Source of the DNA: Elmis aenea
Taxonomy: Eukaryota > Arthropoda > Insecta > Coleoptera > Elmidae
Length of the DNA: 64,000 bases
Reading direction: 5' to 3'
NCBI GenBank assembly: GCA_947652605.1
Contig: OX393581.1
Coordinates: 27,708,788 to 27,772,787, forward strand
Part shown: piece after piece, positions 33,708 through 44,416 of the stretch
How the letters are laid out: the number at the start of each line of letters is the position of its first letter
Numbering within the stretch: position 1 is the first letter of the stretch
Program-made: the position numbers and the translations under genes
Notes under the pieces: generated by a model
Told to the model about the DNA's origin: nothing
Database searches by the model: none
What the model saw: only the letters and a program-made list of their open reading frames with translations

Positions 33708-34666
33708 TATAATCAATTTAAAAAAATAATGAAAAGTAGATTTTTTTGTTTTAAGGAAAAGGTCATAAAAATTATTTATTATGGCACTAGTGCAACAAAG
33801 CAACAAAGCAACTAGAAAATCGTTTATTGTATATTTTAATGAAAATATGACTAATCGAAAAAACTGACTTATTTTCGTTTGAAGTTTGACTAAATAGACG
33901 GGGCATAAGCAACACCCTGTTTATTATTTTAAACTTTTAAATAGTCAAAAATCACTACACTGTTGTCCTACACAGTTTCCAAGGAATTCGTTTTGACGTA
34001 GCCTATTGTTATATTTGCAAAAACAAAGTAGCAAATTGGTGCGCAAAAACAAAACACTTTATGTAGTTAAAAATAATTTAAGGTTATGTAGTAAATAACC
34101 ACAAACAACTTTTGATAAAAACTTTTTTTTGTAAAGTTGTCACAACGAGATATTGATCCATAACGTTACTTTTTGTACACTCTGTATATTACTGTAAATG
34201 CACGCACTTTGATTGCTCTATTAATAACAATTGCCAAAATGCACAATTTTAATGTCTACACACACGAGCGGACACATGAACTTATTTGCAAAAATAGTTA
34301 TTTAGTCCTCACTGGGTTCGGATTATATGTATTTACACATTTCTAGCCGTTTCAGTATTTTTGCATATATTTCAGTTTCACGCATTATATTATTACTTAA
34401 TTTGATCACGCAACTTTGTAATTTTAATGGTAAAATTTTAAAATTTGTGCTACAATGTAATCAATGTAAATTTTTAGTTTTCCAGTAAGTGAAATTACAG
34501 AAAAATGCAAAATGTCGTTTTGACAATAATCTGTACTGCCTTGAAATTATGGTGTCATTTCAGGTAATAATTAGAACAATACATATTCTAGAAAATATTA
34601 TTTAAAGATGATTAGCAATTTCTAAATGTGTTATTAGGTATCTGTGAACATGTGTATACAATAGAG
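33708..34666. other. repeat fragments, no gene
   Basis: 33850-34190 is a fragment of the family at 58577-60827 (GACTAAATAGACGGGGCATA; CAACGAGATATTGATCCATAACGTTAC, split here). 34195-34666 is featureless AT-rich sequence. Confidence 0.4.
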
Positions 34667-35456
34667 CAGTATTTATTAAACTTTTTTCGTCGCGACCCAC
34701 TTTCCAATCCAAAACATTGTCGGGCCCAACTAAATTATGATACTTTAAATTGATAATATTAACCATTCATAACCATGGACCCGAACCGAACCGTAACGAA
34801 CCAGTACATTTTTCATAAACCGTGAACCGAACCTTTTAGTTAAAAACAACAAAACCGCTAAATCAAACCAAATCGATTGGTTTTAACCGGTTCAAACCGC
34901 TATTACCGGTTCAATTCGGATCAATTGTATTTCTCAATGACATTGTATACTTTTTATTTTCGTAATTTTGATTACATTTGACCAAAAAGGGATAATTTCA
35001 GACAGTTCAATTGATACATATGCATCGTCATCATAAACATTTTTGCATAATGTATACTTAAAAAAAAGGCATTAAACCGGAACGGGAACTGAAGCGTTGC
35101 CGCTGAACCGGTTATCGAATTAATATAAAATAGAAACCGTTGGTTCTAAACGTAAACCAAAAAGTTAAAATTTATCGAACCGGTAACCGGAACTGAAGCG
35201 TTATTTTTTGCGGTTGGGGTCCCTTTATTATTTTTGTAATCATAAAAAATCACATATTGAATTTGCTATTAAATTTATTTATCAACTTATAACTCAAAAT
35301 CTCAATACACAAAAAATTACCTTTAAAATGAATAAAATATTAATTTCCGACTTGGTTAAATAATTGAAAAATTGTTAGTTTCAATATGATTTGCGACCCA
35401 AAATAAAATTCTCGCGACCTACCTTTGGGTCGCAATCCACAGTTTAAGAAAGATCG
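34667..35456. mobile_element. hAT element containing another hAT element
   Basis: The left end CAGTATTTATTAAACTTTTT runs on to GTCGCGACCCAC. The right end has GGGTCGCAATCCACAGTTTA. Both are forms of the common hAT end CAGTGTTTCTCAAC...GCGACCCAC. A perfect 8-bp duplication CAATAGAG flanks it (34659-34666 and 35457-35464). About 340 bases are its own; the rest is the inner element at 34774-35225. Confidence 0.85.
34774..35225. mobile_element. non-autonomous hAT element (GGACCC-GAACCG ends)
   Basis: It starts CATGGACCCGAACCGAACCG and ends GCGGTTGGGGTCCCT. The interior is full of AACCGG/CCGGTT words in both orientations. A truncated relative is at 61579-61822. An 8-bp duplication could not be confirmed, so the exact limits may be a base or two off. 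Confidence 0.65.
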
Positions 35457-35464
35457 CAATAGAG

Positions 35465-36018
35465 GAATACTCCAAATTTAATGTGAATTTTGAAGGTTTT
35501 GAGAAAGCACGAATGAAAATGAAGGATTTAAATTTCTTACATGGTAGTAAACTTTATTAAGGATTACCCACAGATAGGGTGCCAGATTTCCTAATATCAA
35601 AACAGGGATAAGAGGAGAAATCTGCGCCCCCCCTTAGCCCGGAGGGAGAACCGAGAAAATTTAAAAAATACGTTTAAAAAACAATTTTAAAAGTAGTTTT
35701 ATACAGGACACAAACCCTTTAGGGGCGCAATTGTACCTCCCCTTTTGTACCTGCCACTAAACTAATGCAATCCATTACGTACTAATTGTAATTTCCTGTA
35801 ATTTGTTTTACTAGTTTTAATAAACCGGGTTATTCAACGCTCCCGAAACCTCTTTTCGGAACAGGCATATGAGGCCCCAAAGCGATGCAATCCTGGCAAC
35901 CATACTTACAGATGATTTCTTGACAATCGATGATTTCAATATCACAAAAAAACTTAAAACATGTTCAAATAGCTACAGTAGATCTTTAAAGATCATTCTC
36001 TATTTATAGATTCATACA
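35465..36018. other. gene-free stretch
   Basis: 35570-35760 has C-runs (GCGCCCCCCCTTAGCCCGG) and may be part of an unidentified element (AGGGTGCCAGATTTCC). Neither ends nor a duplication were found. Confidence 0.3.
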
Positions 36019-37190
36019 CAGGGTTCTCGTTTTTCGAGGGCCACTAAGGGGTTCTCGTAAACAGTAAGACTTACGACTTCAGTTAAGTTAGGGTAAAGTT
36101 GTATATTCAGGAGCTTAATAATTTGAAGCAAACAAAACTTATCTAGCTTTTTTAGTTTTCGAGATATAGGGGAAAAAGTAAAAAAGTGGATTTTTGTGTT
36201 TTGCCTGTAACTTTTTCATTTGATGTCGAATTTCATTTCTGTTAAGACTTTTTTAGAGCACTTTTTGCAAGAAATCCAATTCCCCTGTTATATTTTCCAT
36301 GCGACGTTTCGATTTTTTAAAACCATCATTAGGTGAATTTTTTCTTATGGACGCTATATCTGATCTTAACGCCAATTTGTAGAGCATTTTATTCTCAATT
36401 CGACAATGAATAACAGTTGGCACTTTTTTGAAACAAATGTTAAAAATGGCAAAAACAAATATTTTATTTAAAAAAATTCTGTTAACTTATTAGAAGCTAT
36501 TAACGCAGATAAAGGGCATAACTCGTTGAAGATGTAACCAATGCGTTCGTTTGACAAGTTAAGGTAGTTCTTGGTTGGGTTACCGTGCATGGATGGCATA
36601 GCTGTTTTTTCCCTTCAATAAATAAATAAATACCTACCTATTTTCGTTTTGTGTTAAATCATTAACTTAATCCCTTTAATAGTAATTTCATGCGGTTTAC
36701 TTAGCTGCTTCCAAGGAAAAAGGGATGTAGATTAGGAGTTTTTTCAAATGAAATGTTTGTTTTTGCCATTTTTAACAACAATTGTTTCAAAAAAGTGCCA
36801 ACTGTTATACATTGTAGAATTGAAAATAAAATGCTCTTCAAATTGGTGTTAAAATCAGATATAGCGTCAATAAGAAAAAATTGACCTGATGATCGTATAA
36901 AATAAAGCGAAACGTCGGATGGAGAATATAATAGAGAAATTGGATTCCTTGCAAAAAGTGACCACGAAACAGTTTTTACAGAAATGAAATTCGACAACAA
37001 ATGAAAAAGTTACAGGCAAAACACAAAAATCCACTTTTTTACTTTTCCCCTATATCTCAAAAACTAAAAAAGCTAGATAAGTTCTGTTTGCGTCAAATTA
37101 ATAAGCACCTGAATATACAACTTTGCCCTAACCTAACCGAAGTCGTAACTCTTACCGTATACGAGATCCCCTCGAAAAACGAGAACCCTG
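36019..37190. mobile_element. palindromic element with LINE tail at its centre
   Basis: Ends CAGGGTTCTCGTTTTTCGAG and CTCGAAAAACGAGAACCCTG. TA follows on the right; the left flank reads CA, one base off. Arms of about 460 bases pair almost fully (GTTTTGCCTGTAACTTTTTC against GAAAAAGTTACAGGCAAAAC). The centre (about 36480-36700) holds unrelated sequence ending TTCAATAAATAAATAAATA, like the 3' tail of a LINE inserted at the dyad. No transposase. Confidence 0.8.
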
Positions 37191-37510
37191 TATGTAATTA
37201 TTTAGATAGTCGGCAAAAATGTCGAATAAAAAATTTTGAAAAACATGTTGTATAGGTATTGTTTTAATAATTATTAATCAATATTTGTGATTTTCTTTTG
37301 TTTGCATAATTTTAAAATATTAAAGTTTATCAAAAATTATATTGTTTTATTTGATTAAATATAGAGACCTAAAATTTTGTGCATATTAGGTTATTTTTAT
37401 GTGCATTTTATGCATATTATCATAAATAATTATCCAAATTTTGTGCATATTTCTCTAATTTTATTTCCATATAATCCGAACTCAAGTCGTCAAACTACGT
37501 ATGGGGAAAG
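37191..37510. other. gene-free spacer
   Basis: AT-rich, no features beyond the 8-bp duplication GGGGAAAG at its right edge. Confidence 0.4.
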
Positions 37511-37787
37511 CAGTGGCGTAGCGAGGATAAATGGCGCCCGGGGCATATTATTTTTTTGCGCTCCCTCCCCCTCGACCGTAGTTTTATTGTAGTTTGTGAG
37601 TTTCAAGTAAAATAATGTTGTAGTATTTATTCAATGTACACTGTAATGAAAATGAGAACATTTTTTAAAATTATAATTATTGGCATTTTAGTTTCCTGGC
37701 TTTAAATAAGTGAAATACTCAAAATATTTTGTCTTAGCGGCGCCCAGGGCATCGATACCCCCTTGCACTCCCGTGGCTAGGCCTCTG
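37511..37787. mobile_element. short hAT element (CAGTGGCGTAGCGAGG end)
   Basis: Left end CAGTGGCGTAGCGAGG; right end, reversed, CAGAGGCCTAGCCACGGGAG. A perfect 8-bp duplication GGGGAAAG lies on both sides (37503-37510, 37788-37795). Subterminal GGCGCCCGGGGC / GGCGCCCAGGGC is shared. 277 bases, non-coding. Confidence 0.9.
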
Positions 37788-37795
37788 GGGGAAAG

Positions 37796-39204
37796 TAAGA
37801 TTTAGAAACTGAGACGGCCATGGGGCCATGTAAGCAGCGGAGCGAATTATGAATGAAATCGGCAATGAGTTTTTATTTTTGAAAGATGGATTATTTTAGT
37901 TTTAAAAATAAAAGCAAGGAAACATTAAAATACTATATTTACTTAGGTTGTCGTTTTTTGTTACAATTGTTTTTTGAGCACACATGCGGCACGTTTTGTT
38001 GTGTATGAAAGAAAGGTTTCTACATTAAAGAGAAAATTCCGTTCAATTATATAATTGACGAATTCACTGAATGCAAATTGTTCATCCAGTTGCTGCTTTA
38101 TTTGTTGATAAAATAATTTCTCCGCTTAAAAAAAAAAACTGCACACGGATACATCAATTATATTTTTATAAATGTGTTATTGATTTAGGGCGAAACATGA
38201 ATCTGCAATAACTTCTAATCTGGCCGTAATATCAACTGGTGCTGTAATAAATATGTATAGGACGTTTTAAAATGAGAGAGTGGGCTCATCGACGCAAGGC
38301 AACCCGAAAGTTCAATTATTCTCGGTAATACTCGTAGATTCACAGTTTCCGGAATACGATCAGAAAAGCTTTTTATTATGTTTTACAGAGAGATTTTAGG
38401 TTATAAATTAAATCTGCTAGTGGCCCTTAGAGATCAAACCGTATATGAAAATTAATGCTTGTTAAAGTTATGCGAATCATGGCATATAATATGTATTATT
38501 ATGTTTAACAAAGCCAAAAACTCAAAAATCTTTGAAGGTTATAAAAGTAACTGTGCAGTTCCACTTAATTGTTGCAAAATTAATTTTTTTAAAGCAGATT
38601 GTCTGTAATAGTTCTAACGTAATAGTGTATACCGGGTGTAACCGAAATCAGGCTCACCCCTTTTTTCTTTAGTTCTATTTTTAGACTGATGAAATTTCAG
38701 ACATGTGATATATGTAACAACCGGATTTTCTGAACATATGTAAACTATTTTTTCACTTCCGATTTCGCCGGAAATGACCCTAACTTTCTTATTTCAAATG
38801 GAACATCCTGTATATTTTTTACATCTTTGAAAGACAAAGCAATTCTAAAACAAGCACCGTTTTAGTTACCTAGCTTTTATAACCTTAAATAATTTTTGGA
38901 CAAAAATTAATTTTTTTATTAAGTGGGCTGTTGCTCGCCTAAATTGAATGTTCTTATGCCGAATAACGTTTTTGTTATTTTTATTGACTTTTGGGTTTCA
39001 TTAGCTGACTTCAAAGGTTGCGAAACTGGTTTTTTGACAAAAAGTAAATATGGAACGATAGTGACTCATGCGGTTATTTAAATGTTTTTTCTAACAAATT
39101 CAACAAAACCAACAACTTGGTATTATTGTATTTTTTACATTATTTTGTGACACTTAACATTGTTAGAATATAAAACATAGAGATTTGGTTTAAGAAAACT
39201 TATA
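37796..39204. other. gene-free stretch
   Basis: AT-rich. 38630-38820 (GGGTGTAACCGAAATCAGGC ... GAACATCCTGTATA) is a fragment of the CAGGGTG repeats. Nothing else recognised. Confidence 0.35.
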
Positions 39205-40148
39205 GGGGAAATGTGGGTAAAACGGAATACTTGAGGTTTTAAGCCATTATTTGTAAAGTGTAGATACGTGAAATATTTAAACTTAACTTTCGGTTAACGC
39301 ATACACTGTTTCTTATTCCATGAAATAAAAAAAATCCTAATTAAAAATTTAAAGTAAACGAAAAAGAATTTATTCATTTTAAATCAAAAGTTCCCATTTT
39401 ACCTTCACGTGTAGGTAAAATGGAATACGCCAATACGCGATACACTGTATATGTAAAATGGGAAACTTAGCAACACATTAAATCTGCAAACAAGTCACAA
39501 ATTAAATTATCGTCTTCCTCATCAGCTAATATATATTTGTTTCCCATCCTCTGCTGCTTTAAATCAAAAATAAACGAAATTATGATTTCTAATGGGTAGT
39601 TCACACGGTGACATTTGATGTTGCCACATCAAAACTCGCGACTTTTGATGTCGCGACATCAAATGTCACCGTGTGAACTACCCTTAAAATGCGCATTAAA
39701 AATCCTGTACCATTTTGCCGTGTACACTGTACACTGAATCCCATTTTAACCGCACCAACGAAATTTCTAAAAAAATAACTAAAATAAAGCTAAACGTTGA
39801 AAGTATTGAAAATTCGCTGACAGTGCATGACTTCTTGACTTGTCTATACATATGGTTACGTAAAATAAATAATATTTACGATCAATCAATAATCACAGGC
39901 ACAGTACTTACAGTACAGTACAGTACTTACTTCTGAGTCTTACTTTTTACAGAAATAATTAAGTAAATGCACTTTTTAGGTTAACACTGTTTATTCTTAC
40001 AACACAACATAGCTCTATAAACTTTCCCGCTAAATCATGGCAACCTATAAGATGTTTCACATAAGTTTTAAATAGATGGCGTTTATAAAAGAAAGAATGT
40101 TACAATCTCCCATTTTACCTCACTATCCCATTTTAGCCACACTCCCCC
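39205..40148. mobile_element. TA-flanked pogo/mariner-like MITE (GGGGAAATGTGGG ends)
   Basis: Left end GGGGAAATGTGGGTAAAACG, right end reversed GGGGGAGTGTGGCTAAAATG, TA on both sides. Subterminal words resembling AAAATGGGAA recur (39395-39475, 40110-40140), a pattern typical of such MITEs. The interior contains a small hairpin element (39593-39685) and an ACAGT-rich tract near 39900. No transposase. Confidence 0.78.
39593..39685. repeat. hairpin derivative of the TTAA-flanked family
   Basis: The 93 bases fold on themselves: TGGGTAGTTCACACGGTGAC pairs with GTCACCGTGTGAACTACCC, around two copies of TTTGATGTCGCGACATC-like sequence. Its ends match 59166-59625. TTAA is present on the right, and a degenerate CTAA lies on the left. 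It appears to be a minimal, nearly all-stem copy. Confidence 0.75.
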
Positions 40149-40150
40149 TA

Positions 40151-41279
40151 CTACCTATTCAAGTAAATATATGCTACGGAGTCCATTCGAATGCAATGAT
40201 CTACTAATTAGATTAATAAAAGTTGACTGATGTGTCTTTGCAGTTAAGTATTTTACGCAAGTACATATACCACCGTTTATTTGGCATATGAAAATACCAA
40301 AAATTGACAATTAATCAGATGTTAATTTTTAAAACTGGAAAAAATAATGAACAAAATAAAATTCCTTTTTTATTTCTTCTATTAAGCCAACTACATAACT
40401 ATTAAAACATATGAATATTGCTTTTGGTCAAGGTTCAATACACATAACTTCTTGCTGATTTAACTAAATCTCTATCTCTTATAATAATGAGTGACATTCC
40501 CACAGTGGCGCGGACACACCTTTATTAGTTCTGGTCATCAAAGTTTTCTTAGTAATCTAGTATCCAATCATTCATTTTCAATTAGGATGGGTGAAAACAC
40601 CTCAGTGAGTTTAGTAATTTAATTTGTAGATATCTTTTCTCTATTTGATCTTTTATTAACAATAAAAAAACTCGTCCTAACTAACAATTAACTTTATAAA
40701 ATCTAATCTGGTATTACTTGACTTTTCAAGTAAAACAAATTTAATATCAATTACGATGATAAAAATGCGTGTTTTTCAAATATGCGAAATATTAAGGATT
40801 TTATTGACTGACTCAGAACAATTTCAATTCGATGATCCGGAAACGCGTCCCTAGGGATCTACAACTTCAGGAAATGCATACGATTTGCAAGGTTTTGAAA
40901 TATGTGTTCCCTAGTGATTTGTGCAAAGCTTTTAAATTTGATTTGCTGTCTGTAGAATCAAGTCAATACATCCATATAAATATCTACTACAATAGATGAA
41001 TATTAGATAACACATAATATCACATATTGTAAATAAGCTTCTGGAACTGCCAATTTACTGGAAATACTTTTGGAACAAACATTTTATACAATCTTTAGCT
41101 GTTAGGATAAGCTTGAGGGAATCAATCAATTAATTATCGCAGTATATTTCAAGCATGTTCATGCGAAATAGTAAAAATGCGTAAAAACATGCTAGCAACA
41201 AGAGCGAAAATTGCAATCGTACATGTTCATAATAGGCGGATTTGAAATAGGGAAAAAAAAAAAACTTTAAAATCTGATA
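40151..41279. other. gene-free stretch
   Basis: AT-rich with no recognised element ends and no supported frame. Confidence 0.35.
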
Positions 41280-42128
41280 TACAGGGTGCACCAAGACCCT
41301 GAGATTCGTCGATAGCTCCTTTATTAATGAAAATATTTAAAAATATTTAATACAAATATTGTGCAAACCTCTGTTCTACATAACCTAACATTATTTTCAA
41401 ATATACAGGGTGTTTTGTTTGAGCGGCACATATAAAAATGTAATTTTTTTAAATAGAACATCCTGTATATTTTTACATTTTTGGATTCCTCTTATAATTT
41501 ACTTTAAAAAATGTATAAAGTTATATGGGTCTAATAACAACCATTTCCGTAAAATTAACATTTTTATGAAATTTTTGAGCAATACAGCACTTTAAATTTT
41601 TTTTAACATTAAAGTTATTTAAAAAAGCAATAAAATTTTATTTTAAAATTAGATTGACAACAGATTAATTAACACTTTGCGCTAGCTACATTTTAAAAAT
41701 ATTATACAGGGTGTTTTTTACGCACGGTCTAATTCGGCAAATCTTAAACATCGATAAGTCATTTTTCTTAAATACAACACCCTGTATATTTTTACATTTT
41801 CTTGTAGAGAATTTAATTGTCTTTCGAAATTATACAGCATATTCTATACCTAAAGTTTATATTTTTCGAGCTATATCGATTTTTATTAGTATTACTAAAG
41901 CAATTCAAATATTTTAAAGTAGGCCATGGAGGTACACCGTACTTTTTCATAGAATTTTGAAACAAAAGATGATTGTTGTAGTTACTAATGTCAGTTTGGC
42001 TTAAACTATAAAATTTGTTACAAAATTTGCTTTTTTCAATCGGAAAACCGTTTATTAATTAATTCAGATCGTGTAGTTTGACAGTTTTGTAGTTTAAAGT
42101 ATTAATTAAAACATTTTAATTACACAAT

Positions 42129-42404
42129 TTGTGCGAAAAGAAGAAATGGTCGACAGGGCGAGGTGGACCAATCTCCTGGCCACCTAGGTCACCTGATCTT
42201 ACCCCTATAGTTTTTTTTTTTGTGAGGACACATAAAATAGCAGTATGTATCAAGAACCCCCCAACAACTGCTGAAGATATGCAGAACAGGATTCCTGTTG
42301 CTTTTAATGGTATAATTCCCGAAATGTTATCAAGGGTGCTAGAGTCTTTCAGACGACGTCCACAACTGTGCGTAGAACATAAAATAATTTTGAACAATTT
42401 ATAG
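42129..42404 (+). pseudogene. IS630/mariner-type transposase, C-terminal fragment
   Basis: It encodes the end of a DDE transposase of the DUF4817-linked insect group: GRGGPISWPPRSPDLTPIVF at residues 11-30, with the last catalytic acid in SPDLTP, followed by NPPTTAEDMQNRI and a C-terminal helix ending EHKIILNNL. The N-terminal DNA-binding and most of the catalytic domain are absent. The intact family reads a DFFLWG-like stretch where this copy has a T-rich run. The TA of the pogo-like insertion overlaps the end of the frame, so that insertion cuts the transposon exactly here. The minus-strand frame at 42116-42397 is a shadow. Confidence 0.85.
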
Positions 42405-43663
42405 GGTGAGTCCGGGAGAGATGCCCCACAATTGGTAAAAATTATTTTTCTTTTAAATAAAATTTGTTATATCGGAAACAAACTATGTGGTAGTTTGAGT
42501 AAAGTGTATTTAAACTTTTTCATCACAAATACTTGAAACTATAACACATTTAAACAAAAACAAACAAAAATTAGTAAAAATTGTATTTTGCCATCTATCC
42601 CAACCTGTCAGGGATAGATGGCACAAACTAAAATAATGTTTTTGGTAAAAAAGGAACACAGAAATAAATCATTTAATTTTTCCACTTTCCACTAGGTCAC
42701 ACATGTTTTTATGTTTTGTGCAGTTTTCGTGCATCCAGCGATTGCAATAAACACACTGGATCCAATCATCTGAACGGGTTGTGGTGTGGTAATCCTCAAG
42801 ACATCCAACACACTCATTCTCGTTGAATTCATCATTAATGTCGTTATCACTGTCTTCTTCGGATTTATACTCTTCGTCTGACTCAGATAAAGACACTGAA
42901 GGCTTGGATTTTTTGACAGGTTTTGGAGCACAGTTGGGTTTTACTAAACCTTTACGTTTTGTTAGTCGTTGTTTTAACAATTTTGCCTTTTCGATGTTCC
43001 CGGGCGAAGTTAGTATAGTCGCAATATTTCTACCCCGTTTCTTTAATCCTACAGGAATTGTCGGCAAGGGTGAGATCTTTTCAAGTATTTTTCCAGCAGA
43101 GGGAGGTTGATCAGGTGCTGAAGATGGTCCAGGTTGTGACTCAGGCGATCGATGATCAGATGATGAAGTTGGACCGGGTCGGGGCTCAGGTGTTAGGCAA
43201 TTACATTACACATATATAACGATCATATTTATGAATATTAGTATTACATTTTTCATCAGGTCGTGAGGCATCTCACCCGAGTTACATTGTGCCATCTATC
43301 CCAAATATCGGGTTAGATGCCCCACCTTATATTACAGAAACTATGCGCGGGAAAGGATTGAAATATAGCCCGTTCCATAACCTTATACTACCGTAATAAA
43401 TGCTACTAAAATCGCCCATCCACCTAATTGCATTAAAAATATACAAGCACTAGAGTCATTATCTAAACATTTTCAAGCCTGCTAAAAAAAATTAAACTTG
43501 ATAACTTACCTTTCTTAAACTTTATTTTCACAGCACAGCGCTACTTCTAAACGTGTGGTTCTAACAAACTTACTGTAGAACACACAGCTCCCTATATTAC
43601 AAACTAAGTGAATATGGGCACTTTACCATCTCCCCCGGTGGGGCATCTCACCCGGAATTACCC
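42404..43663 (-). mobile_element. internally deleted pogo-like transposon
   Basis: Left end GGGTGAGTCCGGGAGAGATG, right end reversed GGGTAATTCCGGGTGAGATG, both followed by CCCCAC, with TA on each side. Subterminal copies of TGCCATCTATCCC occur in both orientations. The element retains only the C-terminal part of a transposase (42669-43197, minus). Confidence 0.85.
42669..43197 (-). pseudogene. pogo-like transposase C-terminus with PHD-like finger
   Basis: The frame is open from 43197 to a stop at 42669. It begins with a Pro/Ser-rich segment (SPESQPGPSSAPDQPPSAGK), passes through SIATILTSP-like text (NIATILTSPGNIEKAKLLK) and an acidic Ser-rich linker (SESDEEYKSEEDSDND), and ends in a cysteine cluster. 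Counting from the methionine-like codon at 43067, the cluster is C86-x2-C89, C105-x2-C108, H113-x2-C116, C123, a PHD/RING-like spacing with the final cysteine missing. This tail is known from insect pogo-like transposases, where it follows the DDE domain. The helix-turn-helix and DDE domains have been deleted, so there is no activity. It should not be annotated as a chromatin reader. Confidence 0.75.
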
Positions 43664-44416
43664 TACTGTAAATTTCGGGAAAAAGGGGTACATTTTAAGC
43701 TTAAAATTAAAGCTGCAGCTCTTTTGTTCGTTTGATTCAAAATTCTTTAAAAATTACTGTTTAACTCTATGGCCGACTTTAAAATATTTCAATTGCTTCA
43801 GTAATACTAATAAAAATCGAGATAGACCGAAAAATATCAATTTTAGGTATAGGACATGCTGTATAATTTCGAAAGACAATTAAATTCCCTACAAGAAAAT
43901 GTAAAAATATACAGGGTGTTCTATTTACGAAAAATGACTTATCGATGTTTAAAGTTTACCGAATTAGACCGGGCGTAAAAAACACCCTGTATAATATTTT
44001 TAAAATGTAGCTAGCGCAAAGTGTTAATTAATCTATTGTCAATCTAATTTTTAAACGAAATGTTTCTGCTTTCTTAAATAATTTAAATGTCAAAAAAAAA
44101 TTGAAAGTGCTGTGTTGCTCAAAAATTTCATAAAAATGTAAATTTTACGAAAACGGTTGACATTAGACCCATATAACTTTATACATTTTTTAAAGTAAAT
44201 TATAAGAGGAATCCAAAAATGTAAAAATATACAGGGTGTTTTATTTAAAAAATAACATTTTTATATGTGCCGCTCAAACAAAACAACCTGTATATTTGAA
44301 AATAATTTTAGGTTATGTAGAACAGAGGTTCGCACAATATTTGTATTAAATATTTTTAAATATTTTCATTAATAAAGGAGCTATCGACGAATCTCAGGGT
44401 CGGGGTGCACCCTTTA

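Larger units (their letters stand above)
41282..44414. mobile_element. 3.1-kb concentric palindrome of CAGGGTG elements
   Basis: Outer ends are CAGGGTGCACCAAGACCCTG and, at the right, GTCGGGGTGCACCCT, flanked by TA. Arms of about 600 bases (41282-41900 and 43810-44414) are inverted copies. Within the arms, matching inner ends also pair: 41406 with 44291, and 41706 with 43989, each with TA beside it. The loop holds a transposase fragment (42129-42404) into which a pogo-like element (42404-43663) inserted. The small CAGGGTG...CACCCTG modules in the arms recur elsewhere in the window. Confidence 0.8.

Noticed and set aside
36701..37255. Two back-to-back reading frames of 99 and 84 codons
   Set aside because: Both lie in the right arm of the palindromic element 36019-37190, and the inverse copies in the left arm are not open.
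42669..43067. PHD-finger host gene
   Set aside because: The frame is enclosed by TA-flanked terminal repeats of a pogo-like element and lacks one zinc ligand; it is a transposase tail.
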